DNA of 64,000 nt. Source: Glandiceps talaboti. Its lineage: Eukaryota; Hemichordata; Enteropneusta; Spengelidae. The stretch lies in the NCBI RefSeq assembly GCF_964340395.1, contig NC_135552.1, positions 22,439,181 to 22,503,180 on the forward strand. Direction: 5' to 3'. Positions 1 to 12,708 of this stretch are shown piece by piece. The position numbers and the translations under genes were made by a program. Each line of letters opens with the position of its first letter. Positions within the stretch are counted from its first letter, which is position 1. The notes under the pieces were generated by a model, which ran no database searches, was not told the origin of the DNA, and was given only the letters and a program-made list of their open reading frames with translations.

Positions 1-12
1 CGCATACCCTTA

Positions 13-342
<330 letters not shown>

Positions 343-423
343 TTACATAATTCCTTTACAGAATACACACACAATACCTTGCAGGAAATCATACTGACTA
401 GTGAACGAGTTTCTCTTGGTCAC

Positions 424-1959
424 TTATGACAAACGTTCACGTGATATCTGGTTGTTATAGTACCTACATCTCAATCTCCAAATTTTGTAAGAACCTATTA
501 TTGAGCTGACACTACAATATTTGGTGATGGATTTGGAATTCCTTCTATTTAAACCAGCTTTGATCAAACCACTTGTGACTTTATGATGTACATTTCAGAG
601 ACTTCCAATGACAATAACTATTATTTCTGAACGAAAGCCTGTAGTGTTTATTTCTAGTGAGAGTGGAAAATATTTGTCGAACTTCTTCTGAAAACACAAT
701 GAAATATGTGCATCAAAGGGTACGGACACTTCAACTAATATTGCATGTTTGTTCTGTTTATCGATGATTGTAATGTCTGGTCGTTTATGCTGATGTTCAA
801 AAGTTCTCATATGAGCATCAAACATTTCAGGTTTTAAAACCGTGTCTTTGAATGTCTCCTTGCCAGGATTACTGTTCGCGATTTTACCGAAGATTAAATC
901 AACTATTCTATTGTGTCTTTGTTGGTATAGTTTCTGGAATTTCGTACAGCCATTCAAAATGTGAGATACTGTTTCAGTGGGATGATTGCATATTTTACAT
1001 GATTTAGTGTACGACTCTGGATAGTACAGGGTCATGAGACTTTCGCACTGCAGGAGCTGTAAACGACCTCTCGCGACAAATGATCTCAGATTATCGTCAA
1101 TCTTGTGATTGTTGAGGTAAGTGGACGATACACCATGGTTTACTTTCCCTGCCTCTCGAGTCACTCTTCCCTGTGAAGATTTCGCCTTAAACTCGGATTG
1201 ATATTGCTGCAGCAGCTGCTGTTTAAATGTTGTGTAGAATTTGTCTGGCGAATCGAAGGTTATTGACACTTCCTCGTCTACTGCCATTTCGTAGAGGTAT
1301 TTATCGTCTCCTTTAATCAAGGAGATGTGCTGACGCTTGCACATTTCATGCAGATTTACCCAAATTGACTTTGGCCAATTAACTTTGGACTGCTTTGCTA
1401 TGTTACCGGTATTGTTGATAACATATCCTGCAAAATTCGGACAATCCTCGTCGTGTACAGGTATAGCTTTCCGTTTCTCCATATGTAGCTTGAGTGAATA
1501 TCGTGCTGCCTGTCGTACATTTGGATCGTCGTTATTCAAAACAGACAAATAAAATGAAAGGCGTTTCGCATAATACATAACGCGAGGACTGATTACCCCT
1601 AATCCTCCTGCAGATTTTGGAGTGAAAAAGAATGACCTTGTGGAAGACGAGTTCAAGTTGAACCAATGCCTTACATGTCCGACGATTTCATTTTCAATTT
1701 CCATTAGGTTCTTCTCTGTGAAGATTAGATTTGGATAGTAAAAATTCAGCTTTGACATGCACATTACGTTGACAGCCGAAAGTTTTGCAGAAGTTGGTAA
1801 CAGGGATGCGTCTATCTTTGTCATGGTTTCTTTAAATTCCGATATAAGTATATTAACTTGTTCATTGTTGCAAGAGTTTTCAATATTCATTTGGTAGCCG
1901 AGATATGTATACTCTTGTTTGCGCTCAAAAACACATTTCGTCCCAACCCCATCCCCAAC
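424..1959 (-). pseudogene. C-terminal half of a non-LTR retrotransposon polyprotein with a restriction-like endonuclease
   Basis: The minus-strand frame is open from the TACA array at 1960 down to a TGA at 595-597. It encodes the reverse-transcriptase thumb region (the YLGY motif near 1900, then a GGLGV motif near 1600). A C-x2-C-x8-H-x4-C zinc knuckle (CKICNHPTETVSHILNGC) follows near 960-1010. An RPD motif and a downstream EVSVPFD motif lie near 700-790. The zinc knuckle followed by RPD...E is the arrangement of restriction-like endonucleases in R2-type LINEs. Below the TGA the same frame continues for about 56 codons with basic, element-like sequence to a TAA at 424-426, so the TGA looks like a nonsense mutation inside the old ORF. 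The N-terminal domain and the RT fingers/palm are missing; the 5' side runs into a TACA array. This is a dead, truncated copy. The clade (R2, R4, NeSL, Hero or Utopia) cannot be assigned by eye. Confidence 0.85.
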
Positions 1960-2334
1960 ATACATACATACATACATACATACATACATACATACATACA
2001 TACATACATACATACATACATACATACATACATACATACATTACTATTATTTTGTTATTTACTGTCTGTAAATTTAAATATCAGTTTGTGTCTGAAACTA
2101 CGGATGTATAAGCTTATTGTTACAGTTTTGCAATTAAGAATCCTGGTATCAAAATCAATAGAATAAGTGCACATTACATTGTAAATAGGAGTCCTACTTA
2201 CATTGTAACTCCTTTCCGAAATCATGTTAACCTACATCTGGCATATTCACACAAAGAACGAGTCCGTGCGGTCTGATGTCTCTTGCTTGTTCTAAGTTCT
2301 ACCAGGATGGGGTTGGGACGAAATGTGTTTTTGA
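1925..2334. repeat. inverted ~30-bp arms around the TACA array
   Basis: The stretch 1925-1954 (core ACACATTTCGTCCCAACCCC) recurs as its reverse complement near 2305-2334 (core GGGGTTGGGACGAAATGTGT). Both encode the same short peptide, DGVGTKCVF, once on each strand. A piece of the LINE is therefore present in both orientations, so the locus was rearranged or received two insertions. Confidence 0.85.
1960..2041. repeat. (TACA)n microsatellite
   Basis: About twenty perfect TACA units. It interrupts the LINE remnant: the minus-strand ORF ends upstream in this array. Confidence 0.98.
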
Positions 2335-2736
2335 CTCTGATGGTTATATCACAATGGCAAACGTTAGATGATGCTCTCGGCTGGTGTTTAATAATCATAC
2401 ATAGTTGTAGTAATTATCACTCGAATAATTGTAGGAAAATTGATTGACCTTGTACAGTCTGTAATTATTCTTAGTTTAATTTCGCTCATGTTTTGAATAC
2501 ATAAATTACTATTTATATCACAATGAACCCTTAGGTAGATGGGAATAGGTCATATTAAACCATAGACCCTACACTCGTAGGGTCTATGATTTAAACGCAT
2601 TTAAAGTCACGAGCACACAAGTAGGTTCTATCTGTGTATTTAAATATCAATTCGTGTCTGAAACTACGGATGTACATTGTTTCGGTTTTGAAAGGATGCT
2701 GGTATTAAATTAATCAATAAGTGCATAATAGACGGA
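2064..2736 (+). repeat. direct duplication, two diverged copies
   Basis: Copy 1 is 2064-2180 and copy 2 about 2632-2736. They share GTGTCTGAAACTACGGATGTA and flanking sequence at high identity, then diverge with small indels. The copies flank the inverted LINE fragment and may mark a duplicated 3' region of one element. Confidence 0.75.
2561..2588. repeat. perfect 12-bp hairpin CATAGACCCTAC/GTAGGGTCTATG
   Basis: CATAGACCCTAC, a 4-base loop ACTC, then the exact reverse complement GTAGGGTCTATG. Related half-sites or imperfect hairpins occur at 49839-49862 and 51607-51636, so this belongs to a dispersed family. Confidence 0.8.
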
Positions 2737-2739
2737 GTC

Positions 2740-3849
2740 CCTTAAGGCCCTGTCGAATAGATAGGCTTTGTTCTATCTTATCAACCGAAAACATACCCGG
2801 ATGTACAGTGACATGGACTGATGACGATCCAGAATGTCAAAATTAATCTCTTGCGCTAGTTTTAAATATTTATATTCATTTATTATTCTTTATCAATATT
2901 ACTCATAGTACATTAGTATAATTATTGTAAAACAAATTATTAACGTAGAGTTTGACCCTCAAACGTCTATGAAAATTCGTAATAATTATAATCTTAAAAT
3001 AAACGTGGCAAGGGCGTTGTAGCACAACTGTTGCGGGCAAACTTTTAATTTCTCCATGATTACGTGGTCTTGTTGCTAGGCATATTTGCATACATTTTGT
3101 GAAGATAAGGACATTTCACGCGCCCTTCATCGGGTGTTTGATACTAAGAAAAACATTGTCACCCGTATGCCTGCATGGAGTTGCAATACATTGAAATGAT
3201 TTATTTCATTTAGAGTAAATGTAGCAAAAAATGCGATCTTGCTATTGAAGTGTTGCATATGGAGTTTTTTGTTATATGCTGCGTGGTTGTATCAAACAGA
3301 AAAAAACTTAACAGTATTGTGAAATTCACTGTATCATCAGTGTTAAACGAAAACCTGGATGACCATATCGTTGATGTTACAAAGAAAGGAGAACCCCGCT
3401 GTACACAACCTCTGTGCTAAACGAAAACATAGACGCTAAACAAGACACAGATATACATATCTTCGATGTTAGATGACGTACAGGAATGATCCGACATCTA
3501 ACATTTGCTGCCTGTCTAAATCCGTCTTTTAGTAAGCCTGTGAAATATGTGTGTGTATTAATCCTGCTGAATACATCTGAGTACTAGAGCTATTATTTCA
3601 GCACGTAAGATTTGACCGGGTGTATGGATTAGTGGCTGTTTATAAACTGAAATCCGATACTGATTAAGTACTTCTTTCTTTCGTGTAGACTATTTGGTGG
3701 TTAATACCTATTGTCTAGCCTTATTCTTCAGTCTAAGAATACGTGTACATGTATCACAGAGGCACAATTGTCCCCTTGTCTCGGTTACCATGACTACCCC
3801 TTGATCCGATCGGAAATGATTAAACTGTGCGTCATGTCTTGAGGTATAT
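2740..3849. other. intergenic, no gene recognised
   Basis: No supportable exon. The segment 3280-3331 is homologous to 21179-21230 (identical over TGCGTGGTTGTATCAAACAG), and 3340-3475 holds two loosely similar pieces around TAAACGAAAAC. Both look like relics of an old interspersed repeat. Confidence 0.5.
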
Positions 3850-4245
3850 AATAATGATAATAATAATGACGACTTTTATTTCAAAAAGAAAAAGGGTGAC
3901 CCTGTTAGGCCCAGCCTAATCTTCCCAGGGGCCCTAAAGCAAATGTACACAATACAACAACAAAAACAAAACAAAGTAACACACATAAAAATTGAAAAAC
4001 AATAAAAAGTATGAAGCGTAAAAGAGATAAAATAATCACAGACAATGTAAAAGGTTAAAGAGATTCAAATAAGTACGGATTTAAAGATTTTTTGAAACAA
4101 GTTAAATTCGTAATACTGATAAGGTGAGAAGGTAAAATGTTCCAAAGTTTGGAGCTTTCAAAACTAAATGACTGAGTAAAAATACGACAATTTGGAAATG
4201 GCAAATACAAAAGATTGTTGGTGCAGGAACGGGCACTCATTTGAG
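3850..4245 (-). mobile_element. 3' end of a second LINE type (pol C-terminus plus 3' UTR)
   Basis: The minus strand 4055-4240 encodes 61 residues ending with the pattern found at the C-terminus of many LINE pol proteins: a TNNLLYLPFP stretch, then FTQSFSFESSKLWNILPSHL, then FKKSLNPYLF. Downstream on the minus strand comes a short 3' UTR with a GGGCCCCTGGGAAG segment and an AAATAAAAG signal. The remnant ends in ATT/ATC-rich short repeats at 3850-3870. The rest of the element is absent or too degraded to see. It differs from the 424-1959 element because it lacks the zinc knuckle and restriction-like endonuclease. Confidence 0.7.
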
Positions 4246-4260
4246 TATATAATCATTTCA

Positions 4261-4299
4261 TCGTCGTATTAAAACCATAGCCTCTTTTACGGCACCATC
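4261..4299 (-). repeat. copy of the GGTGCCGTAAAA dispersed motif
   Basis: Reverse complement of GATGGTGCCGTAAAAGAGG followed by CTATGGTTTTAATACGACGA. Other copies are at 20878-20907, 28425-28460, 35731-35750 and 41896-41934. Confidence 0.75.
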
Positions 4300-7200
4300 A
4301 AAAGGATTTTCATTTTTTATTTTGATTCGTCGAAGAGAAAGAAGCTCTGGGTTGTGTGAATGTCGAAAGCAAGCTACTTTTTGTTCGACTGTGATACTGT
4401 AAAAACTACATACGATGATAAGTCCTCGGACCAAAGATATTGCCTCTCTGAATAGTAGGTGTTGAAGTTATAGAAACAAATAGCAAATTGTATCCGGCAT
4501 ATCTCGTACCCAGAACACATTTTTCAGCTGGCCAAACGAAGAATAATGCCACACTTGGCTTGGCAGCGTTGCCATAAAAGGTCGAGGGGGAGTCGGTAAC
4601 GGCGACGATCTCATAAAATGATCTTGAGAATCATTAAAACACAGAAGCCTCTTAGATTCATCAAAAATAACTTTTTGTGTTATATCTCAAAGTCAGTTTA
4701 TAGGTTAGAGCAATATGAGATTTCTCTTTTGTAAAGCCCACATCTATTTGTAAAAAGATAATTTAAATTGACCAAAATATTGTCTCCTCAGCACCCCCCC
4801 CCCCCCCGCTAGTTCTGCTAGTTACTTCCCCAAAACTTCTCTGGGCATATAATAACACACTGTGCATAAAAAGTATGTCTACTTCGTCTGCACAAGAAAC
4901 TGCGTTCTCAATTTGCGTAAAAAAACGTCGCGCTTCATTTATGTACTTCTGTCTAATATAGCCTGTCAGATAAGGAAAGGTGTGTATGCTTGTGCATTAT
5001 CCGAACGCCCAAGGTGTGTGAGTGGCTGGTAGTGTGCTTGACGCAAATGGGAAGTTTCTAGGCATGTTTAGGGTCTATTTGTGGCACGTGGGAAACAATT
5101 GTATAGCCGTCTAGTCTCCTCCCACACACATTTACCAACACGTCCGCTCCTCTGTTTGTTTGTTTTTTGCAGTTGAGGACAAAATTCGTAAAACACAAAA
5201 TAGTATTACAGATAATCCATATTTACGAAATGAATTCCAATTTATTTTGGCGCCATTTTATAGGGGGTGTGTATGTGGTCTGCAGTTAATAGTAGAGATA
5301 AGTAACAGAGTGTTCGTATCAAAAGAACCCACTTTCGTATTAAATGGAGATGGTCCTATGCATGGGGATTCAATTACAGTATAGTCATATATAGTTAGTC
5401 AGTATCTTTCTCTACATAATTATTGGTGTGACAGTGTAGCGACCTTTGGAAACAGTTCCCCCAAGGGACACAGGGATACGTGAGCTTTGTGTATGGATGG
5501 ATGGATGGATGAATATATGAAATATTACGTTCCGAACAATGTTGCTACTTTTACTCCCTCTTGCTTGTTGGGGTGGATAAAAATAGATAGAATACCATTA
5601 CCAATTCCATTGCTACTAATCATAGTATGTTTTCATTGTATTAAGCCTATGAGTGTACGGGGGAATACATATAGTGTGCTCATTTCGAAGCAACATTATA
5701 TTCTTATATGTAATATATATATATTCTCAAGTATAAATCCTATTGGATACTGATAAAGTTACTCTCCTGTCAATCACTGGTTAAGACCATATATAGTAAG
5801 GTACAAATCTTATAATCCAAGCAAGATTACGTCTCCATGTGTTCATGCAGATATTACTTGGTTTAGTTCAGTTTAGTTGTGTTCAGTTATGGATTAGGAT
5901 ATCCGACGATAATAACATCCCACCAGATTCTGGTGTGGAAGTGATCATTTGCATCCCTCTATAATTGTCTGAGCTTTGTCACAAGATGAAATATGTCTGT
6001 GACTGTCCGGGTGAAAATCACCCGTTTCGGAGTAGAAAAAAAAATAAGCATCCAGTGATTCAGAGTGGCATTATTACGAGTTGTGTAACATTACTTACGG
6101 GTTCACCTTTTTCGTGTGTTTGGCGGTGATATCAAATACATGTAACACAATATTGCTTGAGAATGGACAAGGTATTCAACTTGGACGTGGTAGCTAGTGA
6201 AGCGTATATGCCGTTGCCACGCAGCGCAGTACCAGCCTATTGCACCAACCCATTACTTATAGAACTGCATGACTAGTGGTGTGTTTGGAGTCAATACATC
6301 ATTCACGGTAGCTGTCGCTGAAGGTCAGATCCTTGTCATGATTATTTGAAGACAATAGATTGCAAACAAAAATGTCACAAACATATCGTTGCCAAAAATG
6401 ACCTCGAACTATGCTATTCACTTCACGTGTCGAATCTAAACTACCATCATGGTATAATTTCAATGAAGGGTATATCTTTAGCACTGAAAAATTCCCACAC
6501 ATCTCATATGTGGCGTAGCTATGGGACCGTGGACGTATATACAGAGCTATGTACATAGGGGTGTGTAATATTTCATAGATTGTTGATTTCCTGGTCTACA
6601 GACTAAATATAACAACCTTTTGACTATACATTCCTACCTGTAAGGAGAAAAGAGAAGGGGGGGACATCGAGTAACGATCCCGTATAAACTCCTCTGTATG
6701 TCTTCTTCATGCGGGTATGTTTTTGTTGACAAATATGCATGTTTTGTTCAAATTTGAAAGAAGATGTCCCCTATGTCCACCCTAGTATAGTATAGAGAGT
6801 GATACATTTGTAGCAGCAGAATTCGTACGATATTTTCCTAAGAAAACGGCAATCTAAGCAATAATACGTGCCCATGTGGCTATGTACGGATAAACTACTT
6901 CCAACACACGTTACGATAGATAAAGTAGACTATGCAAACTCTACACTATTGCAGCTATGGAATAGCTTGATGGCTGGGTATAACTGCTATAAACACAGCG
7001 TGTTTATAATATAGCCGTATCTTCCCATTATGTGGAAACACCCATCGAAGTGCCCCATGAAGAATGCTGTCGTGAGACAATCCACACATATATATACAAT
7101 GTACTGTCGTACAAATACATGCTTAGATATGTACCACTCCCGTCAATGTGTGATAAAGAATCAATATTATTCGCTTTTCGTGATCACGTCACATCTTATT

Positions 7201-9655
7201 AAATCATATATTATATGGTCAAGTCGCAATGAGGAAAAACAGCGTAAGTATTGTCCCTGTGTACGTATATAAGGATATCGATGCACTTACCGCTTCACTG
7301 TGTTAGATTGACGTAATGGTTTACGGATGCTGTACTAAATAAAATTTAGACTTACCTATATAATGTTTGTCAAAAACATCCCAAAGAGATACAGGTTGTA
7401 TCGCCTGCTAAGGTTTCTGACAGAAAGCCTTGGATAAATGGATGGAGACTAGAAACTGAGGAATAGAGGCAACATATGGGTTGGGCAAGGTTGATTTCCT
7501 GCGTCAATTGTCCTTGCTTTCATCGATAACTATAAAACCAGATCATTTCAGAGAAGCGATTCGTCAAGAGGATGTGAAACTTTCAACGCCGGATCAAAAA
7601 CCAATGTCGACTCTGCCACAGTGATGACCTGCACAACTACGTATCGTGATCTGTAAACACACGCGGTTATTTCCCAAGTAAGGCTGTCTGTCATTTCTCA
7701 AGATACGTCACAAGAGGGCGTTAAATACTGCGTTCAAAGACATGTTTCTGCAAAAAGCTTCAGTTATAATATATTAGGGGAAAAAATAATATTAGTTTTC
7801 TCTCCCAAGGGAAATTTTAAAAATGATACGGTGATGCGGTATTCTTTTTTAGGTTCCATTATACTGATCAATATGATTATACACTGAGAAAATAAATTGT
7901 AATAGTAAAATATATATGTATATATATACATAATGTATACAAATACCAGATACTGTAGATTCAATTTAACATAATCAAAAATGACTAAACCTGTACATAT
8001 CTGTGTAACACTTGTGCATTATATTGACAGTGTTATGTACATACATCACACGCCATGTACGTATACACTTCAATAACTTGAAAACGCCTCAAGCAATACT
8101 TTCATATTAAAATGTACATGCCAAGTACAGTATTTACTCTGCCCATTGTTTTGGTTTTTATGTAAAATGATACGTGGTACAGTGGTTATTCACTTCATGC
8201 ATTATAGTCAATGTTATGCGTACAATCTTTGGACAATTAATGATGCGTACAATCTACATCAATAGATGAAGCTTGCCTTTATAAATTAGCATGATGATCA
8301 TTCATTAAAAAAAAAACTAGCTACCAAATTTATCATAACCATTTATACAATCAAATGTTCAAGATACGGGTAACAAAATGTGCAACATGTTTTCATTTCA
8401 CAGCTGAACAAAATGTACATCAGTTTATTTATCACTATTGATCAGTTTTTTAACCACTTCATATTTACATTTTTATTGATGTAGTTCACACATATTACAT
8501 CATCTGAATATACAATGAGTTACGAGTATTTCATGTATGTGTCATTCTCTGGCATTAATGATAAATAAGTACATGTGTACCAGCATTTCCATCGAGTACA
8601 TAAATACTAACATTATGAAAACTGAAAGCTTTCACATTAGTATACTAGTAAACAAACCTTTCTCTTGAAATGTCATCGGTTGAGTAAACAAGACTAATTT
8701 TCAGAGACAAGGCTACTATATAAGGATCCGGGTCATTTTAAAACTGACGCACGACAAACATAATTCCTTCGTTGGGTGGGGGGGGGGTAAGAGTTCATTT
8801 CGTCTTGCATGCGTCAAAATCGCAATAAGGATGTGTAATTCTTACTTAAATTGAATCAAACGAGACAATGCTATTTTTCTTAATTGTCTTGAAAAACTGA
8901 CAGTCAGAAACTTCGCCGACATGCATGTTGTTCTAAAATAACCATATGGCCAGGTAACCCACCTGGCCTGAGGGAGTGATAAATCAATAAATCAATCAAT
9001 CGATCGATTACTCGATTAATCGATTACATGCTCGCTGCACCCTGTGCTAATGTTTAAAACAAACAAGGAACCTATCGGTCAGAATAGCGGGGGGGGGTTG
9101 TTTTTGTTTTTGTAACGTGTAGAAGTGGTTCTGCTTTTAAACTATGCAGTTTTGTTTGACAAAAATAATAAAGTTCGCGCGGTTAGTGGTTTCATATGAT
9201 GACTCACACAAACTATAGAACACATTTCACACAGAAAACTGATAAACATTGTACTTTTTTTTATAGTCCACTCACAAGGACCAAGTACAACAATGAACAA
9301 GAAGAATTTAAAGCCAAATATAGAACATATGAAGTAAAAAGAGGTACACCGATTCAGCCCTGTGGTGGCGTACGTTACTAAATCGCAAAGTGACCATAAA
9401 AAAAACACAAATATAATCTATACATACAAAAATCACTAAAAGCAGAACAGTGTGGGTATGGTTTGAACAAATTTGAATAACTAGGCATATTTACATATAT
9501 CTGTTTGACTTTGTATTCGTGTACGTGTCTACCCATAATATTGTGTCGCGTATATCTGTAATACACACCATTGCTTGGCTGTGGAAAATAGCTATGGATG
9601 TGGTCTTGTCAGTGCATGTAGATGTAAGATGCACATGAAAATGTGCTAAACATAT
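4300..9655. other. gene-poor intergenic stretch
   Basis: No exon with convincing coding character on either strand. Small items seen: a C run at 4794-4807, a GATG run near 5488-5510, a CGGGTGA/TCACCCG hairpin at 6008-6024, a G run near 8776-8787, a GGCCAGGT/ACCTGGCC hairpin at 8948-8968, and short ATCA/ATCG repeats at 8980-9030. Confidence 0.5.
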
Positions 9656-9659
9656 AAAA

Positions 9660-10075
9660 TGACGAACCAAATTTCAGCCCAATTGGCCCATTAGTTTTGG
9701 CATGGGTATACAACTGCATACTAGTATCACAGATTTTGTCCTGGTGAAGATTTTAAAATCCATTTTACAAAAATTCTATTTATACCCCTAATTTGCATAT
9801 TAATAACCCAATCAACTTGTCCTGAACAAACTTATATCTGCTCATCCCAAGACACCTACACAATAAATTTCAACTCAATTGGCCCAGTTGTTTTAGAGGC
9901 GAAGATTTTAAAGCGTTTTTTTTACCAACAATTATATTTAAGACCAAATTTGCATATTAATGACCCATCAACTTATATCTGCTCATCAAATGACACCTAT
10001 ACACCACATTTCAGGTCAATTGACAATGCAGTTTTAGAGAAGAAGATGAAAGTAGAAAAGTTGACGGACGGACGA
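9660..10075 (+). repeat. three diverged tandem units of an interspersed repeat
   Basis: Units recur near 9667, 9866 and 10007, each with a core like AATTTCAACTCAATTGGCCC followed by TTTTAGAG-type and GAAGATTTT-type sequence. Between them are AATTTGCATATTAATGACCC and TTATATCTGCTCATC blocks. The last unit ends in GACGGACGGACGACAGAC and passes directly into the GAC microsatellite, as in families whose 3' tail seeds a simple repeat. Confidence 0.75.
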
Positions 10076-10077
10076 CA

Positions 10078-10126
<49 letters not shown>
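10076..10126. repeat. (GAC)n microsatellite
   Basis: Perfect GAC triplets immediately after the repeat tail. The poly-threonine frame through it is not a gene. Confidence 0.95.
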
Positions 10127-10127
<1 letters not shown>

Positions 10128-10157
10128 AGAATCAACCCGGTAACAGTAAATCTAAAA

Positions 10158-10445
10158 ATGGGTTGGTTTCGGTTATCCGAACCCACTTAGTTTTTCACTG
10201 CCGACTCTAAACCTTTTTTACGTATTTGAGAAAAAATAATAAAATCGCGAAAATTGTGAATTCTCGCAAGAAATAGTGAATGCGGAAACTTACATCAACT
10301 TAAAAAGACAATATAAAACTGTTCTTCCAATCTGGCTCTACATCTGATGGGAAGAAACCAATAACACAGAGACCATATGGAAAAGAACGGAAAATATAAC
10401 TACCTGAACTAGACACTCACACATAGAAAAAAATCTACCTACCCC
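10158..10445 (-). mobile_element. truncated copy of the AGGCCTAA-terminal-repeat element
   Basis: Homologous, in reverse orientation, to 38638-38985 and 54189-54542. Shared blocks include the GGTTTCGGTTA end, the CCCACTTAGTTTTTCAC block, the TATTTGAGAAAAAA block and the AATCTACCTACCCC end. The outer terminal repeat seen in the other two copies is missing on the 10445 side. Confidence 0.8.
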
Positions 10446-10449
10446 GTTG

Positions 10450-11946
10450 TCATGAATACAAGTTCTCTTTACGTTGAGGTATAGGTCGAATGACGCCCTC
10501 AATCACATTTTATATATATATTTTTATACAACTTGATTCTATTGTCTACTATTTTGATTCTTTCGTTTTACTATTTCGTAACATACTTAGTAGAGACTTA
10601 GTAGAGACAAAGGCTTTTTAACTTGAAAACGGACCCTTTCCCTGGACCATTTCACGCTCGATCGAAGTACTTGTCTGTGGTCGAAGCAGGACTTAGAGCC
10701 CCAACGATGTAAGTTACTTTCTATTTATCATATAATCCTTATTACTGATGAACGTGACATTTTCCAGAAGAAGATTGAACAAGTATTTATCACCTTTTAT
10801 GTGTTTTTAGTCAAGTTTCTTACACGAAGTCTACCCTAAACGTATTGTACTGACTTTGTGTTTCCCATAGACTCTGTAGGGTATATGGTATTTCTTATCG
10901 AATCACAGCTTCTTGAATTAAGCCAGTCTAATCTAATACACTTGGAATGGGTTATACTTCCATGGTTATTTCTTGCAGTGTTTGACACTTTGCCGTTACA
11001 TAAAGCAACTTGGACCCCGCAATCGGAATTACACGATTTGTTTAAAGCCTTACTACTTGTACAGCGTAGTACATGAGTACACGCTACAGACACTTGTGAC
11101 CCGAGATATGTTTCAGAATGTAACAAACTCTCGATCATATTGACGTGTTTTGCAGATAATATTTGTGAACGAACTAGTAAAATAAGATGCTTTTATTCTA
11201 CGCGTCGTGCTGATATCCTTTCACCTCGGGCATATAACCCAATATCATGGCAATAATATTTAGTCTTCGATCCATTAACCACGAAATACAACTTCGCGGT
11301 TCGTGGAATTACGGTCCTTCGCCTGTATACGCACATGGAGCCCATAAACCATGTTATAAATAAATAGAATGGATAGAAAAATAAATAAATAAACATAAAA
11401 TATGTATAGGTAAATGAAATTATTAAACTTATACGTTTATACGTCTCTGGTTTGATTGATCATTTTATCAGTAACACTGCAAACCGTTCTAGAGATGTAA
11501 ACAATTAAATTATACCACACCAAGTGAAAAGACAATGTCTCTAAAAGTTAACAGACGAAATCCATCATGAAGGCTAAATGATCCGGTCCATTTTACACTA
11601 ATCACACCCTAAACTACACCCCAGTTTTAGTCACGGTTCTTCAACTAAAAACGCACACCCAGAAAGGCAGCATTACCATAATTAAATCAATAAGTGACAC
11701 CCCCCCCTCTCCAACAGCTGAATTGAGTCTCTACAAATTACTGTACCGTTTTGAGTTAGGGGTAAATATTGATTTTTTTTGACAAATGTACTTGATATCT
11801 TTATATAAGTTACTTTGATGATAGACAGTGGCTCTGCACTCTGTTTTAATTTTGACATTGGTGGAAAACAAAGTGGTATACATGTACCCAATTGTTGAAT
11901 TTGATTTTTGTATGTCAGATATATGGCTGAACACGGACAAAGACAT

Positions 11947-11993
<47 letters not shown>

Positions 11994-12389
11994 GACGGAC
12001 AGACAGCTAGATAGCTGGAACCCCATTGTAGTAGCTCCTCTGTACTAGACGATTGCTGACGGGCAATAACGCAATACAGTCACTGAGTGTCATAGAAGTT
12101 TCAGGTGAATTTATTGAGTAGATACATGTACATGGTAAAGAAAATTGGACAGTGATGTAAATATTACAAGTGTAACAGAACAAAAGTAAACAGATTGATT
12201 TAGAGTTGTGAATACATTCTAAAAGTATTTGGTAAGATACTTCATATTTTACACGACAGAAGTGTGTCATTGCATCTTGATATCTATTGTTTTCCCATAA
12301 TATTTCAGATGATAATAATACAATGATCTTGTTTTTGAATAACAAAGACCTTTAAAAGTGTGGATGATTGATAATACACTTTTTTTTCA
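10450..12389. other. intergenic, no gene recognised
   Basis: ORFs of up to 114 codons occur but have no recognisable domain, splice-site support or biased composition. It contains the CA array at 11948-11989. Confidence 0.5.
11948..11989. repeat. (CA)n microsatellite
   Basis: About 21 CA units, followed by ACAG/GACG units. Confidence 0.96.
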
Positions 12390-12708
12390 TTAAAGAGGCA
12401 CATCACTCCAGGAAATAAAGGCATTATCATAAACATTCTGGAGTCATTTTAAGTTTTAACACCATATAAATTTTGCGTGATTGCTAAGAAACACCAAATT
12501 GAATCTTGTGATGCACTTATTGTCCTCGCAGTGGTCCAGCTTTGTCTCATGGGTCTTAGCAGATACAAATGTATGTGTATTAGATGAACAGTAAATATTC
12601 ATGGCTATTTATCTGAAGGTAATAAGCTCTTGCTGGTCACTCAAAGTGACATTCCGAAACAAGAAGTTTATAAAAATGCCTTTATTTACTGGAGTGGCTC
12701 CCTCTAAT
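12390..12708. mobile_element. DNA element with ~43-bp terminal inverted repeats
   Basis: The left end (TTAAAGAGGCACATCACTCC then AGGAAATAAAGGCATT and ATAAAC) is the imperfect inverse of the right end 12666-12708 (GTTTATAAAAATGCC then TTTATTTACTGGAGTGGC and TCCCTCTAA). The interior has no ORF, so it is non-autonomous. The target duplication is unclear, perhaps TA or TTA. Homologous ends occur at 40119-40194 (inverse) and 46795-46866. Confidence 0.75.

Noticed and set aside
10836-11138. Overlapping ORFs of 100 and 72 codons on both strands
   Set aside because: Mirror ORFs on opposite strands without family features; likely chance.
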